From NCBI GenBank assembly GCA_920105625.2, contig OV050032.1:131983897-132047896 (forward strand): a stretch of 64,000 nucleotides of DNA, in the 5' to 3' direction. Positions within the stretch are counted from its first letter, which is position 1. Each line of letters begins with the position of its first letter. Under the pieces are notes generated by a model, which did no database searches, had not been told where the DNA came from, and worked only from the letters and a program-made list of their open reading frames with translations. Shown here piece after piece: positions 11,050-21,479 of this stretch. The translations under genes and the position numbers were made by a program. The DNA is from Clusia tigrina. Taxonomy: Eukaryota; Arthropoda; Insecta; Diptera; Clusiidae.

Positions 11050-11492
11050 AAGAAGTTAACATAAATGGTTGCATACTTTTAGGCTATACTCTATTCGTCT
11101 TTTTTACCACAAATACATACGAGTATACGTGGAGGCATGTTCTGGAATCTTGAACCAAATTTCTTCGAAGTGTAGTGAATATTTTGGCATGTTCTGGTTC
11201 AGCACACAACTGATGTTGAGATAGTTGAACAGTGATCGTAGCAGTGTGCACATCGTTAAAATCAATTGTAACAGTCACAGCATTAAAAAGTAATACAATG
11301 ATAAATAAATAAATAAATGAAATTCAAAAGAAAAAGTTAAAGTAAACTTTAACCCAAGGCTAAGGTGTGAATTGCAATACTTAAATAAAGCAAATTATTC
11401 TAATTTAACCAAGCGAATTATTACCCAATCCAGCGGTGTGAATTCGAGTATTGCGAGTTAGTATAAATAGTCAGAAGGGCAATTTCCTAACA
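11050..11492 (+). repeat. 3' LTR of the plus-strand Gypsy fragment
   Basis: It follows a purine-rich AGGTGGAAAGAAG tract and begins with GGTTGCATACTTTTAGG, as in the U3 start of the other family LTRs. It ends CAATTTCCTAACA at 11492. The 5' limit is approximate. Confidence 0.55.
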
Positions 11493-12659
11493 ATATATTG
11501 CAGTTTATTCTTCGTCATATGGAAGCTATTTTCCTATGAGATATCGTCAATTATCTGTTCAAGGTGCAGATATTTGTTTGATTATGTAGGGTACGGAGTT
11601 TTATGCAAGATATTTCATTCTTTTTGGTTGATGTGTCAAATTACTTGAGGTCAATGACTCCATTAACAACGTATGACTATTAATGAAGAATTCTAGTTTC
11701 CGCAATTTTACAGTGAGTCTTAGGTGAGTCTTCGGATTGTATGAACATGTTTACTTCACGGCAACATGTGACACAAAATTAGCGCCATTTTCATAAAGTT
11801 TATCGATTTTTTGACATAAAAATGTTGACTCACCTAACGTCAAAAATGTTCGTAATTGTTGAGTACAAAGATAGCAAAAGTCTGCCTCAACTCGATTTCA
11901 TATATAATCTTTGAACTATAGTAATCTAAGATCCAGCCTTTGAAAATTTGCGGCTGCAACTTTCCAGGCAAGTTGTCGTGAAGTTGGTGGTTTTTTTTTT
12001 GGTTTTAGTAGCTTAAGATTAACATTTCCGCTGTGGGCATGCGTTACGGTATGTAGGCGCGGGTTGCATATGTTGCTAAGTAATTGCAGCTTATATAAAT
12101 TTAGATAGGACTTTGTTAAACAATTCTAGTAGTCATTTTTTCATTACTTCAAGTTGAAGCTCATTCACGATTGTTATATTTTGAGTTGCATTCTATACGA
12201 AGTCAGCAACCGCTGCAATGCACGCCCTTGACTGCGGCCAACGACAGCGCATTTCGCTGACTACGAATTTCCACGTGCATCAGTACTTTGTGCACATTAA
12301 TTGTAGTTTTTTTGCATTACCTTTATATTTGTTGTATATGTTTTATTTTATATGTAAAATATCTAAGTAAGCAATCATGGATGATTTGTAATAGTATAAA
12401 TTAAGTGAAATTATTAAATATGTATCAGTTCTTTGAAACTTTTCCACGAGTGTTTTCTTTAATTGGTCATTCCGGAAGTCTGGTTATAGTACCTTCACTC
12501 AACAATAGTCTTGGTTCTGTACCTCGGCTACTTCCCACACAATTATCGAAGGTCTGGTAATAAGCACCAGTATCTTCATTCAACATTGGTCTTGGTTTTG
12601 CACCTATGATATTTCATAACCATAAACAAGTGTCTGGTGTATCCATCATGACCCAGCTT
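11493..12659. other. non-coding stretch, possibly LTR and leader of the BEL-type element
   Basis: No reading frame of note was seen. The stretch precedes a BEL/Pao gag and would be where its 5' LTR and leader should lie. A near-duplicated phrase (TTCACTCAACAATAGTCTTGGTT and a variant about 100 bases later, at about 12490 and 12590) is present. LTR borders could not be fixed. Confidence 0.35.
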
Positions 12660-12945
12660 AATTAAGGTGGAATAAAAGCATAAGGCGACTGGATGAATGC
12701 TGGACAATTTTTGAGCAGCAGGACTCGGAATTAAGAGCCTTGCTAGGGATTCACACTTGTCCATGCATATTTTCAAAATTATCATTATGCCAAAATTGCG
12801 GCTATTGCATCAACATATCGGGATATGTTTGAGAAACGCTTCGCGCAGCTGTCTCAACGCCCAGAAACTTCAATTGAGGAGAAGTTAGGTAGTCCTCCTG
12901 CGGCCGCAATAGATAATATATTGGGGGCTGATCCTACTCTTGTGA

Positions 12946-12953
12946 GTTATGAT
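12946..12953. repeat. left target-site duplication of hAT
   Basis: GTTATGAT, identical to 13917-13924 on the other side. Confidence 0.9.
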
Positions 12954-13916
12954 TAGGGCGACCATTTTTCAGCATATGCTGAATATTGCTGATGCTGCTT
13001 AATTTAACGATTTCAAGCGATCTTGCTTATTTAAAAGCTTTGTGCTTTCTTATGCTGTTTTTGCCCTTATTTAAATTTTTGATACATTTTGATAAAATAT
13101 GTTTCTATCAATTGAAAATTTTTACATATCACAAGCCCTTGTGGTTCATAAAAATATGACAGGTCTTATTACATTCTTTGTAATGAAAATTTGAAATCCG
13201 ACTTGTCCTTCATAAAAACGAACTTGAAGTGCATCCGGCATGCCATCTCAAAACTTGAGTCACGCGGATTGCCATTGAATGAAAGCTTGGAAACAATTAA
13301 ATCAATTCAACATACTATAGAAAAACTATCTGATAAAAATTATTTTAAAAAAATGACTGCCGTACTTGCTCGAAATCCTGGCTTCGTGGAAATCACTAAA
13401 ATCAACGATATTATTTTTAAAAATTCCCAAACAACAAGTGCGTTTATCGGAAAATATTCGTCTGCTGAATTAACACTTTTTAAATACGCCCACGTTTCAT
13501 CGTGTGACGTGGAACGTGTTTTTTCTATATATGGAAATTTTTTTACAAACCAGCGTAAAAGTTTCACCTTGGAAAATTTAAAAATGCACTTAGTGCTTAA
13601 TTGTAATCGTAACATTGACCAAGGTATAATCTCACTTTAAGATATTTTTTTTTTGTTTTGAAAATTTCATTCTATGTAAGACTGAATAATTTTGTTTTGA
13701 AAATTACATTCTATGTAAGACTGAATAATTTTGTTAATTTACTTATTGTTTTTTATTACTTCTTTAATAGATGTGAATTTGTTTTTTGTTTGTTTTTCAA
13801 TAAATAAAAAAATTAATAAATGCTGAATATAAAATCTATCGTGCTTATTTCAAGGGTTTTTCATGCTTTTTTAAGTACTGAAACCGTTTTTTCCGTGCTG
13901 AAAAATGGTCGCCCTA
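12954..13916 (+). mobile_element. hAT DNA transposon, internally deleted, with 8-bp target duplication
   Basis: The termini are inverted: TAGGGCGACCATTTTTCAGC at 12954 and its complement ending at 13916. The flanks carry a perfect 8-bp duplication GTTATGAT (12946-12953 and 13917-13924), the hAT hallmark. At 963 bp it is much shorter than an autonomous hAT and holds only the transposase C-terminal part. Confidence 0.9.
13191..13640 (+). pseudogene. hAT transposase C-terminal fragment (dimerisation region)
   Basis: The 149-residue open frame ends at 13640. Residues of about 95-140 read FKYAHVSSCDVERVFSIYG and NQRKSFTLENLKMHL, resembling the hATC dimerisation domain that follows the catalytic core in hAT transposases. 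The N-terminal zinc finger and the DDE core are absent, so this is a remnant; hAT transposases are usually 600 residues or more. The frame is AT-rich and lies wholly inside the hAT termini, which supports the assignment. Confidence 0.65.
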
Positions 13917-13924
13917 GTTATGAT
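13917..13924. repeat. right target-site duplication of hAT
   Basis: GTTATGAT, identical to 12946-12953. Confidence 0.9.
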
Positions 13925-14859
13925 ACACAGCATAATATAACATTGGAAAAAGAAGAAGTAGTCTGTACTGGTACTATTAAGGACGCTGCAGTCACATCAA
14001 CACCGATAGCAAACAATTCCTTACATCTGCCCAAGATAACCTGGCCTAAATTCGATGGTATTTATTTGAATTGGAGACAATTTCATGACCTCTTTAATGA
14101 AATGAAACATTAGTAAAAAAAAAGCCTGATAAAACACCTCCCAGCCACAGAAGAAAACTACTTGACAGCTTGGAGCATTCTAAAGGACCGCTATGAGAAT
14201 ACTAGGGTGCAGGTAAACGCACTGCGAAGGAAACTTGTCAACCAACCAAACGTTGTAACAGAAGGAGCCGACGGTTTAAAGCGTTTCCATGACACAACCA
14301 AAAAATGTGTATTGGGATTACAAAACTTCGGAATTGACACTGGCAATTGGGATCCAATTCTATTGTTCATATATATAAAGAAGTTGGACAAGGCTTCACA
14401 CAGACTGTATGAGCAATCGCTAGCTAAGCAACGGGAACTGCAATCATTCAGGGATTTCCTAAGCTTCCTGCAATCATGCTTCGAAACTCCAGAGGATTTA
14501 GGAGGCAAATCAATCAGCAAAGCAAGCACACTACTTGCAACAAATACCGTCAATTGTATGCTTTGTGGAAGAAACCATCCTCTCTACGCATGTAAGGACT
14601 TTGGCAAGTTGAACGCTGGCAAGCGGCTGCAACAAGAAAACCTCTAACATTTTTTCGATATCCACTACGAATACATACCGATGCTGCCTAAAACGCAAAG
14701 AGACACCAAATAAGCCGCGTTGAATCGGGAGACCAATATGAAGGCACTCGTTCTATGACAGTCTAGAAGAATCCTTGCAGGATCCAGGTCGCAATACAGC
14801 GTGATGTGGTAAATAAAACAATCTGTCTTTAAATAATTTATATATAGAGGCTTTAAGTT

Positions 14860-16140
14860 AAGTTAGGCTGCGAAGGCGTGCTTCGTATCTGCACTTTCAC
14901 TCGGATAAATATATGTCCCTTTTGAATGCCAATAGGAGGTATACCCGTCCATACCCTCGATATATTGGAAGTACCATCCCTATTAAACCATTAGGTTTTC
15001 CAAATGAAAGTGAGAAGATCCGATAAGTCCACCTTCATTATTTCTGTCAAGCTTGTGAAGGAGCGCGACCCCAAACATTGAAGTCGTTTCAACTGTAGTC
15101 TTGGACATTGCCATAAAAAGTGATTAATCGATTCTATCTCTTCTTCATCATGGCAACTCCTGCATAGCCCGTTCGACGGAATACGTCAACGTTGAAGCAT
15201 TGAAGCCAGAGCACAATTCTCGGTAATGACCCCCCGTAAGCACCCTTACTCTTGAGCCCTAACAGAACCTTCGTTCTCTTCTTCCCTTGAGACTTCACAG
15301 TCCCCACGATTAGTTTATAAATTTTTTGTCACCGCAATAGTGAATTCATCTATGCTCCTAAACAGTTCACATATCGGGATTTGTATTGAGGTATCTGCTT
15401 CGTTAATGTCCATTTCAGAGCCCCTTCTGGCCATCTCGTCCGCTAATTCATTTCCTTCTATATTGCTATGTCCGGGAACCCAGCAAGGTTAGACCCTGTC
15501 GGTTCTAATATTCAGTAGTGAGGTACGACATTTCATTACCAACTTGGATTAAACTGTCTTCGATTCTATTGACTTAAGCGCTGCCTGACTATCCACACAG
15601 ATAGTGATATTCGAGGCTCGAATTGTACTACTTTGTATCAGACTGGCCGCTTTCTCAATTGAATAGACTTCGGCCTGAAAGACGCTGCATGCGTCAGGCA
15701 TCCGATATGCCTGTCTTGCCTGCAAGCCTTCCGAGAAGACACCCGTCCCCGTTCCACCCTCCATCTTTGAGCCGTCAGAGATATAGATGTCAGAATTACG
15801 CGTCACAGAGCCTGACTCTCACTATTCCCTGGTTGGATAGAGAGTTGGAATTCTAGCTGTAATATCTATAGTGGAAGACAAGTAGTCTGTAGCCGTTTCT
15901 CCTTCAGCCGTAACTATCCGTTGACCCTTCCGTTTTATCCTGGGAGCACACTTGGCGGCACAACCCTGAATGAACACCCCTAGTGGTAAGAGGTGAAATA
16001 ATATATTTAAGCCTTCTTGAGGCACGCTACTGACAGCCCCTGAAATTCCCAGGCTAGCAAGTCTATGTATTTTTCCAATACGGTTTTGATTACAATTCCC
16101 AACGTGGTTAAAATTTCTCGTCGGTGAAGTTGGGAGGGCG
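14860..16140 (-). mobile_element. non-LTR retrotransposon 3' fragment with RNase H (minus strand)
   Basis: Minus-strand coding gives the end of RT, an RNase H domain and a cysteine-rich tail, then a short 3' region ending near 14860. It is 5'-truncated at 16140 by an inserted LTR. RNase H-bearing elements include the I, Loa and Outcast groups; the exact clade is not settled. Confidence 0.65.
14990..16030 (-). pseudogene. non-LTR ORF2 C-terminal part: RT connection, RNase H, zinc-binding tail
   Basis: Frame 16025-15822 (GLNILFHLLPLGVFIQGCAA) matches the RT-RNase H connection of such elements. Frame 15806-15549 is RNase H, with ISDGSKMEGGTGTGVF, VFQAEVYSIEKA and ICVDSQAALKSI, giving the Asp, Glu and second Asp of the active site. 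After a stop the domain continues with WVPGHSNIEGNELADEMARR (about 15490-15430). The tail has CRSCHDEEEIESINHFLWQC (about 15170-15110), a CCHC-like motif. Stops within the RNase H region mark it as dead. Confidence 0.65.
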
Positions 16141-17095
16141 TGTGACGAGCAAAATTATAGATTAATTTTGCTCACACAATATATGTTGCCCAAAGCAATA
16201 GTCACTGCGAAAATATACCGCCAGCATCACTCGCGTGCGAAGAATTGTGAGTGCCGTAACCAATCAGCTTGCAGATAATTTAAATAATATTAACCGCCAG
16301 CAGAAAAAAATCATGCGTGCAACAACAACAACAGGGCGTGCAAGAACAACAACAGGGCGTACAACAGCAACAACGTGCCGCTGCAACTACTACGCGCTTG
16401 ACAACAGCCGGACTTTTCCAGGAAGACGCTGAGGGTCGCCTAAGGTCAAGAGGAAAACACCAACAATGCCTTGGCCTTAGCAACAGGAAGCGGTAGTCGG
16501 AGCAATGGCCAGCGGGACTGGAACAACACCTAGAGGTTCAACAGATGGCTATAAGCGCCTGTAACCGGATATATGGTCTCTTTTCCTGCTACACATCGCG
16601 CAAGTAAGTACCTTAGAAACGTTGCCGCATAGACGCCACGAGATTAGAAATCAGTACCAACGAACACACACACACACAAGCGCTGCATTTACTACGAATG
16701 CTGGATTTTAATCCACTCTCATTGTAAACCAGAACTTGTTCGTCAACGTTAGAACAGTGGAAGTGGTTTGTAAATCCACCACCGTTGAAACGAAAGACTC
16801 AAGACACGGACCTAGACACTAAGAAGTACTGCGTTTGCTACGATCGCTGGGTTTTTAAATCCGCCTTCATAGAAAACCAGGACTTGCTTCTCAAAGTCAA
16901 ACCAGTGGAAGTGGTTTTTTAATTCACCACCGCTGAGACTGGAGACAAGACAGCACAGTACGGCCTTCCTCAAATCGTTAAACTACAACGTATAAACGTA
17001 GAAATAAGAATAAGGATTTAATAAAGAAAACTTAAACATTACAACGCCCGAGTATATTTTCTGTATACGACCCCTGGAGCCGCTGGATTAAGAAA
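16141..17095 (+). mobile_element. solo LTR, family T copy a, 3'-truncated
   Basis: It begins TGTGACGAGCAAAATT, like the start of the 20924-21460 copy read on minus (TGTGAGGAGCAAATTTT). Near its end it has TTTTCTGTATACGACCCCTGG, matching the complement of the 47714-48954 copy. The last roughly 40 bases expected (to GTTACA) are missing. It is inserted directly into the RNase H element at 16140. It contains an imperfect duplication of about 130 bp. Confidence 0.65.
16678..16945. repeat. two imperfect ~130-bp tandem units inside LTR copy a
   Basis: Both units contain TACTACGAATGCTGG / GCTACGATCGCTGG, AACCAG.ACTTG and CAGTGGAAGTGGTTT followed by CACCACCG. They start near 16678 and 16816. Confidence 0.6.
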
Positions 17096-17249
17096 AATTA
17101 ATCGCAAACTCTAAATAAAATGTATATTTTATATATGACCGTATATGCGAGTTCACATTGACAAGTGGACAATGTATGTGCCATATGGATTTACAGTGTA
17201 ATTTTTATCAGATACAGAATTTTAGAAAAATATTAATATTAAGAATGTA

Positions 17250-17350
17250 AAAGAAACAGCTCTCAAACTATAACCCTTCCGAGAAATCAAAAACACGGGC
17301 TTCCAGTTATTGCTTGTCCCCATCCAGACAACTGCTCTAATTAGAGGTGG
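17250..17350 (-). repeat. tRNA-derived SINE-like copy (minus)
   Basis: Read on minus, CTAATTAGAGCAGTTGTCTGG (split here as CTAATTAGAGC and AGTTGTCTGG) and the following Pol III box-like region match the plus-strand copy at 17578. The two copies form an inverted pair about 230 bases apart. Confidence 0.45.
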
Positions 17351-17577
17351 TGGAGTGCACAGTGTAGGTGCAATGTGGTTATGCCACCATCATAATTATC
17401 AGATGGTGAATTACAGAATAAGATTGTAATTCGGACAATCCACTGTCCTCTTCAGAAATATTTCAATTAAAGGTACTTTTTGCAAAAATATATACGAGTA
17501 TCTGTGGAAGCAAAAATACACCAACCACAACCCTCTATAGGGTCGCAGAGAAACATCAGTTTAGAATGCTGTGGACT

Positions 17578-17815
17578 GAGACAGTACATGAACAGATTTG
17601 TGCGAAGTAATTCACCACATCTAATTAGAGCAGTTGTCTGGACAAGCAACAACTGTACGCTCGGGTTTGATTCGTGGTGAGCATCATAGGTGGTGTACTA
17701 TTCACAAATATAATACCTACTTTGAAAAATTGGCTTTCATTGGAACATCTCTGAAGAGGACAATGGCTTACCCGAAATAGCCCTAAATCAGCCAAATGAT
17801 ATTCAATAATTATAC
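17578..17815 (+). repeat. tRNA-derived SINE-like copy (plus)
   Basis: It shares TGAGACAGTACATGAACAG, AGTTGTCTGGA, a B-box-like GGGTTTGATTC and a tail with CTCTGAAGAGGACAATGG and CCGAAATAGC with the copy at 31102-31357. The boundaries are where similarity starts and fades. Confidence 0.5.
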
Positions 17816-17887
17816 ATCTGATAATTATCACAGTCACAACTACATAGCGCATACATTGTGCCCTTTTCTATATAAATTCGAAAATAC

Positions 17888-18335
17888 TGTTACGAAATTG
17901 CCCTCCTGAGAATTTACACCAATCTCAATGCTCGAATTCGTGTAGCAATCAAATAATCACTTAGTTAAATTCGAATAATTAACTTTATTTAACTATTGCA
18001 ATTTACACAGTTTTTTAGGATTAAAGTTTAATTTTAATACAATTTTGCACTTTATTTTTTATTCACTTTACTTTTTTAATTCTGCTACTGTTACTGTTGA
18101 AATTCACGATTCACTGCTACGATCACTGTGCAATTGTGTGTTGACTTTAATTGTGTGGAGGCTTATATATCCCTTGTGTGTTGAATTAGAACATTCTACA
18201 ATATTCCCTACACTTCGAAAGAAGTTTCGAGAAAATTCTAGTGTATGCTTTTACGCGTAGATTGTGTGGTGAATAAGAACGAATACAGTGCACCCATAAA
18301 CGATTGCATACTTTTAGGATATCATTTATGTTTCA
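17888..18335 (-). mobile_element. solo LTR of the Gypsy family (448 bp) with ATAC target duplication
   Basis: It begins TGTTACGAAATTGCCCTCC and ends ATTTATGTTTCA in plus orientation, so the LTR reads on minus like those at 23802 and 29418. It is flanked by ATAC on both sides (17884-17887 and 18336-18339), a 4-bp duplication. No internal element sequence remains, as expected after LTR-LTR recombination. Confidence 0.85.
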
Positions 18336-18438
18336 ATACTTCCATATCAAAAATACTTGTTGTATATGAATATGTTACTATTAAATAAAATTTATAACTT
18401 TTTTAATATGTAATATTTAGGCTTTTAATTTAAAATAT

Positions 18439-19918
18439 TGTAAGGTGCAAATTTCAGGCATAAATTTGCCCCTACATATTTATTTTGCCATAACACATCC
18501 AAACGTGTATATTTAATACGTGTATATGTGCTTAAAAAAACCTACTAACAACAAGATCAAGTGACACAGTTAAACTCAGGACTAAACGACCAAAATATTA
18601 AACAACGCTGGAACAAAGGAAAATATTACACCAACAACTATGCAAACGACTGACGCAGTAAAAACAAATAACACGCATTACCACAAAAGCCACTAGCGCA
18701 ACGAAAGCGGACCACGACAGAGCGATCGCTGCATGCGCTTTTAATACGGATAAAGCACAGAGAGGAGACAAAAACCAAACCAAATGTTGTGTAAATCATT
18801 TAATACGCTTAAATAATTATTTCACAACATACCGAAGCTGACCAAAGGGCAAATATTTTTGATAAGAACATCAGGAAAAACAACACCACAGTATTCAAGG
18901 TGGCCGAAGGTCAAATCGCCACAACAACAAAGCAGCATTGTAGATCCCCCAAGAAGAAATACACAGGACAACACACATAGGAAAAGCAACAACAAGGTGC
19001 TGAATTTGACACAAGGTCACATACAAACAACAATAATAATGCGGGAAGCAGTAACAACATGCAACAGAACGAGTAGGCAGACAGACGCCACATCAAACTA
19101 CAGTTTCCACACAACAACAACTTATTGGAGGCCGTACACTGACGCTGGAGGATAAAAGCAGTAGCAGCCGACAACTCAGTCTCTTTCCTTCAGCGTCGCT
19201 CGACTAAGTCGTATCATCGTACAACTCTTTAATTCAGCATCAAGCAACCAAGACGCATCGCACCATGCTATTTCCGTCATCAGCAATCCACGAAAACATA
19301 ACGACACACAATTGTTCGGACTCTAGCAGTTATACTGAAATTGACAAACCCTACAGAGAGTAGTTGGGAATCTAAAAGAGTTTATAGTTTATAATAGATT
19401 CTCTGCTAGAAACCATAATTGACAAACGCTACAGAAGCTAGGGGAATCTAAAAGAGTTTATAGTTTATAATCGATTCTCTGCTAGAAACCAAAATTGACA
19501 TACGCTACAGAAGCTAGGGGGAATCTAAAAGAGTTTATGGATTATTATCAATACTCTGCTAAAAGGCCAAATTGATAAACGCTATAGAAAACTCAGGGGA
19601 ATCTAAAAGAGTCTGTGGTTTATAATCTACTCTCTGGTAGAAACTCTAATTGACAAACTCTACAGAGAATATTAGGGATTTAAAAAAGTCTATGGTTTGT
19701 AATCAATTCTCTTTTAAAGCCAAATGATCAGAAGCTTATGGAGACATAGTTAATTAGTACAATTATTTAAAACTCAACTGTGTTATTCTTATTTAAAATC
19801 TTAAAAAAAAGAAATTATAAAGCAAAATCCACAAAAATGAGTTGTTGAATTCTTTATATTTTCTGTAACCGGCTTCGGGCAATCCGGCGAGCTTATCCCG
19901 GCGAAAAGAGTCGTTACA
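18439..19918 (+). mobile_element. solo LTR, family T copy b (1480 bp) with ATAT target duplication
   Basis: It starts TGTAAGGTGCAAATTTCAGG and ends GCGAAAAGAGTCGTTACA. ATAT flanks both sides (18435-18438 and 19919-19922). Its ends match, in inverse orientation, the 537-bp copy at 20924-21460. The extra length includes five 77-bp tandem units. No coding sequence was recognised; the 98-residue frame at 18859 is Gln/Thr-rich and looks like chance. Confidence 0.8.
19338..19724 (+). repeat. five 76-79-bp tandem units in LTR copy b
   Basis: Units start with AAATTGAC/AATTGACA/AATTGATA at 19338, 19417, 19493, 19570 and 19648. Each contains a CTACAGA-like segment, GGGAATCTAAAAGAGT, a TTTATAATC-like segment and a CTCTGCTAGAAA-like segment. 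Confidence 0.85.
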
Positions 19919-19922
19919 ATAT

Positions 19923-20555
19923 TTCACTGCAACAATATGGAAAAATATTAGTAAATAAAAGTCATGAGTATCAATAGAGGCTCAGAGCTATTCACGTCGA
20001 AAACAGAAAACCCTCTGAGTGACATTTGAGATTTTTATTGAAACAACCTCGATAGCAGACCACAGCGAAAAAGAAACTGTTTGCAAAAAGCTGAGAGTGA
20101 AGTCAGTGAAATTGAAGAAAATCGTGATTGTGTAGCGAGTGTTTGGTTTTAAATAAAAGAATATTACAATTTTGTATCCAAAATCAAATACAAATATTTA
20201 CTTCTTCACTTTGTTGGCAATGTCCGACATTTTTGAATTTCCAGCTCAATCTCTCCAGCTCCATGAATCATCTGTTAAAATACACAAGGAAACTTTTTTA
20301 CCCCTGGAGGTGAGTTTAAAGAACTTTCTGCTTGAGACAGTTGGCCCTGCATATATGTCACAAAATCCACTGACAAAAATTGTATTTCAGTTGAAACAGA
20401 TCTCAAGTGAGATATGTAGTACGCGCGAATAGAAGAGTAAAGCTAATCTAATTACTTCACAATGCATAGCAAATTACAGAAATAAAAAAAGTTGATAAAA
20501 TAAAATTAGAAACGAGGGCGTATCAAATTTCTCCATATACAAATGTTGTGATTAC
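19923..20555. other. intronic DNA between a solo LTR and kinase exon 4
   Basis: It lies downstream of kinase exon 4 on the minus strand, so it should be intron. No exon was recognised on minus. One short plus-strand frame (20220-20432) is listed separately. Confidence 0.4.
20220..20432 (+). CDS. unrecognised 70-residue ORF
   Basis: From an ATG at 20220 the frame encodes MSDIFEFPAQSLQLHESSVK and further residues, ending at a TAG (20430-20432). It is leucine- and serine-rich with no motif I know. It lies antisense to the kinase gene, between a solo LTR and exon 4. It could be chance or a remnant of a captured gene. Confidence 0.15.
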   Translation: MSDIFEFPAQSLQLHESSVKIHKETFLPLEVSLKNFLLETVGPAYMSQNPLTKIVFQLKQISSEICSTRE

Positions 20556-20633
20556 CTTGAGCTTCTTGTCATAAACGTCATTCCAGTTCAAGTGCTTAAA
20601 CCATCGATGCCTCTTAACATCATCGGGTCCATT
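20556..20633 (-). CDS. Pka-C3: Pka-C3-like kinase exon 4 (78 bp, C-lobe end)
   Basis: On the minus strand the exon is preceded by CTGTTTATAG and followed by GTAATCAC. It encodes 26 residues, NGPDDVKRHRWFKHLNWNDV and YDKKLK, in phase 0 with the previous exon's final RLGNMK. This is the C-terminal end of the kinase C-lobe. The sequence is nearly the same as Drosophila Pka-C3 (recalled NGADDVKRHRWFKHLNWNDV). The following exon (PPI..., hydrophobic tail) was not found to the left. Inverted solo LTRs lie 637 bp downstream and 290 bp upstream of it in gene orientation. Confidence 0.9.
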
Positions 20634-20923
20634 CTATAAACAGAAAAATAAAACAAGAACATACATAAAAATCAATCGTTTTAATAATATGAAAATAAAT
20701 TCTTTATTTGTTTCAAGTTTTTATTTTCTTGATTAAGATTTGACCAATAACGACATCGAATTGAGATGACTTTTTGTAAACAAACAACAAAAAAACGAAG
20801 AAGCCTGAATAATAAAGAAGCCTGAAGTCGGGTTAGACCGACTACGAAACACCCATTACCTTTCCTTGTGCGTAAGTTCAACAATGGGTACGTTTTCATC
20901 ACAAATCTTCACTAGGAGCATAT

Positions 20924-21460
20924 TGTAACGACTCGTTTTCGCCGGGGTAAGCTCGCCGGATTTCCAGGAGTCGTTTACAGAAAATCTCTAAAGTATTCAA
21001 AGCTTGTGTACGTTGATTTAATTATTTTATTTATTTATTAATTTTAATAAAAGGCTAACTACTTGATTGTTTGTGTGATATTCTCCTGTGTTATCTTGCG
21101 TTGTTGACTTCGTTGCATGTTTTTCGTCGCTTATCACAGGGTTCCACTGTCTGACTTAATTGTGGCTGTGTCTTTTGTCCTTCCAATGCAGAGTATAACA
21201 CTTGTTGTTGGTAGCATTACTATGGTGGGAGGTGTCTTAGACTCACTTGTATGATGGCTGCTGCGCTAAATATGATGGCGGTTGTGTGTGTGGTTTTAGC
21301 AATGAAAGTGGGAGGTGCCAAAGTCTTAGGACTATTAACGTATATATTTTAGGGTTGGTTGTTTAAGCACTTGGCGCCTATTTTAAATATACACGTTTGG
21401 GGCGTTATGGCAAATCTAAATATGTAGAGGCAAATTTACGCCTAAAATTTGCTCCTCACA
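20924..21460 (-). mobile_element. solo LTR, family T copy c (537 bp) with ATAT target duplication
   Basis: In plus orientation it starts TGTAACGACTCGTTTTCGCC and ends ATTTGCTCCTCACA, i.e. the LTR reads on minus. ATAT is present on both sides (20920-20923 and 21461-21464). Its outer 70 bases match the complement of the end of copy b, whereas the middle differs. Confidence 0.8.
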
Positions 21461-21479
21461 ATATCTACTGTACTTTTTT

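Larger units (their letters stand above)
8326..11492 (+). mobile_element. Gypsy-type LTR retrotransposon fragment (plus strand), protease-RT deleted
   Basis: A partial LTR ending at 8564 is followed by a tRNA primer site (8567), a gag gene from ATG 8604 and, after a deletion near 9790-9860, the tail of RNase H and the integrase. A second LTR ends at 11492. Protein order and wording match the full-length Gypsy copy at 23802-30068. LTR wording at the two ends (GAATTCGAGTA, GGGCAATTTC.TAACA) shows they belong together. Both LTRs are shorter than 651 bp. Confidence 0.75.
12789..14647 (+). pseudogene. BEL/Pao gag (DUF1759-type), split by hAT
   Basis: The part before the hAT (12789-12953) is open and in phase with the part after it once the insert and one target copy are ignored. 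Downstream, 13925-14113 carries LPKITWPKFDG and NWRQFHDLFNEM. A stop and frameshift at 14113-14160 lead into 14162-14647, with WSILKDRYENTRVQVNALRR, a long helical capsid region and the cysteine motif CMLCGRNHPLYACKDF near 14557-14604. It would package BEL RNA in living relatives. An upstream frameshift near 12770 hides the true start. This copy is dead because of the insertion and the later stops. Confidence 0.7.
12660..14870 (+). mobile_element. BEL/Pao LTR retrotransposon fragment interrupted by a hAT element
   Basis: Gag-type coding runs on both sides of a hAT insertion (12954-13916). No protease, RT or integrase of this element follows; the sequence fades after 14650. The class is called from the gag core, which reads LPKITWPKFDG followed by NWRQFHDLF, the hallmark of the DUF1759/BEL gag family. 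Confidence 0.7.

Noticed and set aside
18859..19155. 98-residue Gln/Thr-rich plus ORF in LTR copy b
   Set aside because: Low complexity, inside a non-coding solo LTR; looks like chance.
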